64,000 nt of DNA from Ciceribacter thiooxidans (GTDB lineage: Bacteria > Pseudomonadota > Alphaproteobacteria > Rhizobiales > Rhizobiaceae), in the NCBI RefSeq assembly GCF_014126615.1, contig NZ_CP059896.1, positions 2,304,501-2,368,500 of the forward strand. The letters are read 5' to 3'. Every line of letters starts with the position of its first letter. The stretch's first letter is position 1. The translations under genes were made by a program, and so were the position numbers. The notes under the pieces were generated by a model that was not told the DNA's origin, did not search any database, and worked only from the letters and a program-made list of their open reading frames with translations. Positions 60,519 through 64,000 of the stretch are shown here, piece after piece.

Positions 60519-61808
60519 TCATCCGAACTTCACCAGCTTGATCGCCTCGAAGTTCTGCACCCCGCCGCCGACGCGCTTGGTCGTGTAGAAGAGCACGTAG
60601 GGCTTGGCCGAATAGGGGTCGCGCAGGATGCGCACGCCGGTGCGGTCGACGACGAGGTAGCCGGCGCGGAAGTCGCCGAAGGCGATCGACAGCGCGTCGG
60701 CGGCGATGTCCGGCATGTCCTCGGCCTCCGTCACCGGAAAGCCCATCAGCGCCGCCGCCTGGCCGGCCGCCGCCGGCGGCTGCCAGAGATAGTTGCCGTC
60801 GGCATCCTTGAACTTGCGGATCTCGCCCTGCGTCTTGCGGTTCATCACGAAATGGGCGTTCTGCCGGTGGCCGGCCTTCAGCGCGTAGATCGCCGAGATC
60901 AACACGTCCGAGGCGCCGCTCGCGGCAAAGCCGCCCGCCACCCCGGTTCCGACATGGCCGAGGCTGCCCCAGGCCCAGTTCGCCTCCGCGACGGTCGCAT
61001 AGCTTAAGAACCCCTTCGGTCGGTTCACCCCGTCGCCGGAAACGAAGGCCGCGCCCTCCTGCTCGGCAAAGGCCACGTCCACCTCGCCGGAGATCCACGC
61101 CTCGATGTCGACCGCGGCGTCATCGAGCAGGCCTTGCGTCGCCGCCGGCATGGCATAGAGCTCCATGGTCGGGAAGGTGAGCTCGGCGAGCTCCGGGGTC
61201 GCCGTCTGCGGCCGTGCCGCCGTCTCCGCCACCCAGCCGGAGGCCATGCCCGCCGGCGCGAACGGCTTCTTCAGCACCGCGCCGGAGACCTGCCGCACGG
61301 TCGCGAGCGCCCGGATCGGCGAGACGGAGGCAAGCCGACGGCCGATCTCGGTATCGGTCTCCGGCGGCACCAGATAGCCGCCGTCCCCCGGCACGCCGGC
61401 CGAAAGCGCCTTGGCCTCCAGCTCGCGCAGCCCCGTCTCGTCGCCGCGGCGGATATAGCTCTCGAAGGCCGCCTCCGCGCCACCCATGCCGCCGGCCGTA
61501 CTGCCGCCCGTCCGTTCGAGCGGCGGGCGCAGCTTCTTGATCACGAGCTGGTTGAGAAGCCGGCCCTGTTCGTCCATCGCGCGGTTGATGCGCTCCACCT
61601 TGTCGCGGGTCACCGTGTCGGCGGTGAGCTTGCGCTCGACCTCGGAAAGCCGCTCGTCGTTCGCCTCCTTGAAGGCCTCGAAGGCCTGCATGAAATCCTC
61701 GAAGGCCGCCGAGACCGTGTCCGGCACCGCCTTCACCTCCGGGGCCGCGCGCACCGGCACGCCGCCCTCTTCCGCCGCACCCGTCCCGTTCGCCTGGTTC
61801 TCGCTCAT
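60519..61808 (-). CDS. GTA major capsid protein, HK97 family (gp5-like)
   Basis: The 429-residue protein has the HK97-fold pattern of GTA capsids: an N-terminal charged scaffold-like coiled coil up to about residue 120, DGGYLVPPETDTEIGRRLASVSPIRALA, FGDFRAGYLVVDRTGVRILRDPYS, and the C-terminal YVLFYTTKRVGGGV. The N-terminal part is cut off by the prohead protease during maturation in this family. It follows the protease gene by 6 bases and precedes the repeat-filled spacer. Confidence 0.96.
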   Translation of the reverse strand: MSENQANGTGAAEEGGVPVRAAPEVKAVPDTVSAAFEDFMQAFEAFKEANDERLSEVERKLTADTVTRDKVERINRAMDEQGRLLNQLVIKKLRPPLERTGGSTAGGMGGAEAAFESYIRRGDETGLRELEAKALSAGVPGDGGYLVPPETDTEIGRRLASVSPIRALATVRQVSGAVLKKPFAPAGMASGWVAETAARPQTATPELAELTFPTMELYAMPAATQGLLDDAAVDIEAWISGEVDVAFAEQEGAAFVSGDGVNRPKGFLSYATVAEANWAWGSLGHVGTGVAGGFAASGASDVLISAIYALKAGHRQNAHFVMNRKTQGEIRKFKDADGNYLWQPPAAAGQAAALMGFPVTEAEDMPDIAADALSIAFGDFRAGYLVVDRTGVRILRDPYSAKPYVLFYTTKRVGGGVQNFEAIKLVKFG

Positions 61809-61814
61809 CGCCTC

Positions 61815-62435
61815 TCATCCTTCGTTGACGTTGCTGGATCTGAAATTGCCGGCCGCCATCCGCCGGGCCGCCCGCCGCATGATGCGGACGAGTTCGGTCT
61901 CCCGGTCGCGGAAGAACCGCGCGTTCTTGACGTTCGAGACCCGCGCCGAGGGCTGCATCGGAAAGGTCACGACGGAGATTTCCCAGAGGTCGGCCTGGAG
62001 AATGCGGCGGATGCCGCTTGCCCGGTCGCTCTTTGCCCGCACCGTGCGGAAGCCGATCGACAGGCCGTCGAGGGCGCCGCTCTTCAAGAGCGCATGCACC
62101 TCGCGGGCGCGCGCCACGCCCTTCGCCAGCTCGCCCTCGACATAGAGGCCGCGACCGTCCTCACGGATCACCCGCCAGGCGCCGATCGGCTCGGCCGGAT
62201 CGTGCTGGTAGAGCATCCGCACGCCGCCCGGCCCGCGCGCGGCAAGCGAGTGGCCGAACGCGCCGGCCATCACCACGTCATGGCCGAGGTCCACCTCGCC
62301 GAAGACGCTGGCATAGCCGGAAAAGACGCCGTCGCCGGTCACCCCGGCCAGCGTCAGGCTCGCGAATTTCTGGGTGAGCGACACCGGAGCACGATAGGCC
62401 GGGCCGCGACTGGCCTGCCCGCGATAGGCACGCAT
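61815..62435 (-). CDS. GTA prohead protease (gp4-like, HK97 family)
   Basis: The 206-residue protein matches HK97-type prohead proteases: SGYASVFGEVDLGHDVVMAGAFGHSL, VRMLYQHDPAEPIGAW (catalytic His), LSIGFRTV (catalytic Ser region), and LWEISVVTFPMQPSARV. It trims capsid N-termini. I use the ATG at 62435 (MRAYRGQ) because GGAG lies 7 bases upstream; the ATG at 62441 is too close to that site. Confidence 0.93.
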   Translation of the reverse strand: MRAYRGQASRGPAYRAPVSLTQKFASLTLAGVTGDGVFSGYASVFGEVDLGHDVVMAGAFGHSLAARGPGGVRMLYQHDPAEPIGAWRVIREDGRGLYVEGELAKGVARAREVHALLKSGALDGLSIGFRTVRAKSDRASGIRRILQADLWEISVVTFPMQPSARVSNVKNARFFRDRETELVRIMRRAARRMAAGNFRSSNVNEG

Positions 62436-62491
62436 CGGCATTCTCCTTCGATCGATGGAATGGGTATGGAAGCGCGGGCCGCTCTTCGCCG

Positions 62492-62809
62492 TCACCCGCT
62501 CGGGCGGCCGCCGCGGTCGAGGAAGCGCACCAGCAGGCCGAGGCTCCACCAGGCGAGAAGGCTCGCGGCGGTTGCGCCGGCAAGCACGATATCCTCCGGC
62601 GAAAGGTTCGCCAGCAGGTCGAGTTTCTGGGCGAGCCACAGGCCCGCGGGATCGCCGAAGATCAGCCCGCAGGCGAGCCCGGTCAAGAAACGGCCGGCCG
62701 CCTCCTGCCTGCCCTTCGGCAGCATGTAGACGAGCGAGATCGCCGACCCGGCTAAGGCGCCGAGCACCTTCGCGGTGAATTGCGCACCGTCCTGGCTCCA
62801 GTCGGTCAT
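62492..62809 (-). CDS. Small membrane protein between GTA portal and protease genes (DUF6107-like)
   Basis: The 105-residue protein has hydrophobic stretches AQFTAKVLGALAGSAISLVYML, FLTGLACGLIFGDPAGLWL and LAGATAASLLAWWSLGLLVRFL with a basic tail, so it should span the inner membrane. A protein of this size between portal and protease is found in rhizobial GTA clusters and, as I recall, is filed as DUF6107. It might act in lysis or assembly; no function is established. Confidence 0.6.
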   Translation of the reverse strand: MTDWSQDGAQFTAKVLGALAGSAISLVYMLPKGRQEAAGRFLTGLACGLIFGDPAGLWLAQKLDLLANLSPEDIVLAGATAASLLAWWSLGLLVRFLDRGGRPSG

Positions 62810-63016
62810 TTTATTAACCTCTTCTAATTAACATGGAATCCGCGTCGCCAGCCGGCCCGTGCAGGCGCGAAAGCGCTCCTCATGCGCCGCATGAAGAGAG
62901 TGCGAATTACAGAGTCGGGTGAATCCCTTGGCGGGCTTTCCTGCGATTTCGATTCCGGTCCTTCAGAGACTGATTCAAGCTCTTCGCAGATCGCTTGAGC
63001 ACCCTTCCCGACCGCC
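62810..63016. promoter_or_regulatory. AT-richer gap after the portal gene, possible internal promoter
   Basis: This 207-base gap contrasts with overlapping or tightly spaced genes on either side. Its left end (62812-62835) contains two TTAAC strings and is clearly AT-rich on a GC-rich background, as an internal promoter would be. I see no gene in it. Confidence 0.35.
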
Positions 63017-64000
63017 TCAGTCCGTTTCCGGCCCGTAGCCGACCGCCGCCCGCTTCTCCGTGTCGGAAAGGAAATCCGCACCGCCGAGCCGTGCCCACAG
63101 CGCATCCCGTTCGGCAGCGAGCCCCGGCACCTGGTCGAGGTCGGGGGCAAGCGTCAGCGCCTCGCCGAAGAGACCGGAGAGGAAGCCGGAAAAGCTCTTC
63201 GCCGTCCGGTTGACGAGCGGCAGCACGGTCAGCCGGAAGAAGGCGCGGTTCGCCTCCTGGTAGTTGGCATAGGTGTTGTCGCCCGGAATGCCGAGCAGCA
63301 TCGGCGGCACGCCGAAGGCGAGCGCCACGTCTCGCGCGGCACCATTCCGCGCCTCGACGAAATCCATGTCGCGGGCGAGAGCCCCATCGATTTCCAGTCG
63401 AGCCCGCCTTCGAGCAGCAGCGGCCGCCCCGCCCGCATCGGCCCGGAATAGCCCTCGTCCAGCTCCCGCTTCAGCCGTTCGTACTGGTCGGGCGCGAGAT
63501 TGCCGCCCTCCTTCGGCTGGTAGACCAGTGCACCGGAGGGCCGGGCGGAATTGTCGAGCAGCGCCTTGTTCCAGCGCGACGCGGCATTGTGGAGATCGAG
63601 CGCGACCTGCGCTGCGGCAAGCGGCGGAAAGCCCAGATGATCGTCGAGCGGATGGAAGAGTTTGAGGTGGAGAAGCGCGCCCTCGCCTTCCGCCGCGATC
63701 CGCCGGACCGCGCTTCCCGCGCGGTATTCATAGGCCTCCGGCCAGCCGTCGCGACCCGCCACCACGCTCACCCGGTCGGGTCGCAGCAGGTGCAGTTCCG
63801 CCACCCGTCCGCCGATGACCAGCGGCTCGACGAAGGCATTGCCGGCAAGCAGCAGATGGCCGTAGAGCGTCTCCAGGAAATCGGCCCCGCCGGTGCGCCC
63901 GTTCGGCCGCGCCATCAGCGCGAGCACAGGATGTTCGCCGACCTCGCTCTCGCCGTCATAGAGCAGCCACGGCACGGCGGCCGCGGCTTCCGAAATCAGC
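63017..64000 (-). pseudogene. GTA portal protein (gp3-like), partial at the edge and frameshifted
   Basis: The gene runs off the right edge; the visible part starts inside LISEAAAAVPWLLYDGESEV, a standard portal N-terminal region. It continues normally (RWNKALLDNSARPSGALVYQ, MRAGRPLLLEGGLDWKSMGLSP), then turns to nonsense at about 63375. In the frame one base back, the expected continuation RDMDFVEARNGAARDVALAFGVPPMLLGIPGDNTYANYQEANRAFF and the ending to 63017 are intact. The break lies at a GGG run (63374-63376) and looks like a one-base deletion. Type is given as pseudogene because of this break; a sequencing error is possible. Confidence 0.85.

Larger units (their letters stand above)
48268..64000 (-). 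mobile_element. Gene transfer agent (RcGTA-type) structural gene cluster, incomplete at the right edge
   Basis: Genes run right to left in the order portal, small membrane protein, prohead protease, capsid, adaptor, stopper, terminator, tail tube, gp10, gp10.1, tape measure, Dit, hub, peptidase, megatron, holin-like. This is the RcGTA order of Rhodobacter capsulatus, including a very short tape measure and the megatron at the end. Terminase would lie beyond the window. The cluster is interrupted by two host-type genes on the plus strand and several repeats. No integrase, repressor, replication or lysogeny gene is seen, which supports a GTA rather than a prophage. Confidence 0.9.

Noticed and set aside
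62812..62835. CtrA box (TTAA-N7-TTAA) in the gap after the portal gene
   Set aside because: The two TTAA strings are 10 bases apart rather than 7, so the spacing does not fit the CtrA consensus.
1..64000. tRNA, rRNA, CRISPR arrays, integrases and insertion-sequence transposases
   Set aside because: I looked through the gaps and recognised none; the repeats found are palindromic intergenic elements without transposase genes in this window.

Overview
The window is GC-rich chromosomal DNA from an alphaproteobacterium of the Rhizobiaceae, most likely close to Sinorhizobium/Ensifer. The main reason is gene content and order: a cycHJKL cytochrome c maturation operon followed by degP and a two-component pair, then glnE, a PleC-like kinase and pepN, plus a feuQ-feuP pair with a small periplasmic protein. 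This is recognition from protein sequence, not a database match. I see no rRNA, tRNA, CRISPR array or insertion sequence.

Layout. 1-12.3 kb holds housekeeping genes: a quinone oxidoreductase tail, a GFA-family protein, an L,D-transpeptidase, an Lrp regulator divergent from a DMT exporter, a methyltransferase, an EF-hand protein, ilvE, a serine hydrolase, ETF-ubiquinone oxidoreductase, CorA and a FAD-linked dehydrogenase. 12.3-22.3 kb holds an SDR, two tandem paralogous mini membrane proteins, an Hsp70-like protein, an arylamine N-acetyltransferase divergent from a LysR regulator, a UDG-like protein, small ORFs, a winged-helix-type regulator, and MFS and DMT transporters. 22.7-32.9 kb holds pepN, a DUF4344 metallopeptidase-like protein, a PleC-like kinase, a compositionally distinct two-gene cassette (DCC protein plus saccharopine dehydrogenase-like/DUF4166), a DUF922 protein and a YddG-like exporter. 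From 33 to 48 kb nearly everything is on the minus strand: DUF167, glnE, a sensor kinase and regulator, degP, cycLKJH, a lipoprotein, feuQ, feuP and a probable feuN.

From about 48.3 kb to the right edge lies a gene transfer agent (GTA) structural cluster of the Rhodobacter capsulatus type, read right to left: portal, a small membrane protein, protease, capsid, adaptor, stopper, tail terminator, tail tube, two chaperone-like genes, tape measure, Dit, hub, peptidase, megatron and a holin-like protein. It differs from a textbook cluster in several ways. The portal and gp10 genes each carry an apparent -1 frameshift. An alpha/beta hydrolase and an MFS transporter sit inside it on the opposite strand. 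The spacers are filled with palindromic repeats, and there is an extra 49-codon ORF between stopper and terminator.

Functional links. The cyc operon handles haem delivery to apocytochromes. DegP and the adjacent two-component system deal with envelope quality control. FeuPQ is an envelope-sensing system in Sinorhizobium. The PleC-like kinase belongs to polarity and cell-cycle control. Candidate operators include a LiuR-like dyad upstream of etfQO, an FNR/FixK-like dyad upstream of cycH, a palindrome between the NAT and LysR genes, and a large inverted repeat upstream of the PleC-like gene.
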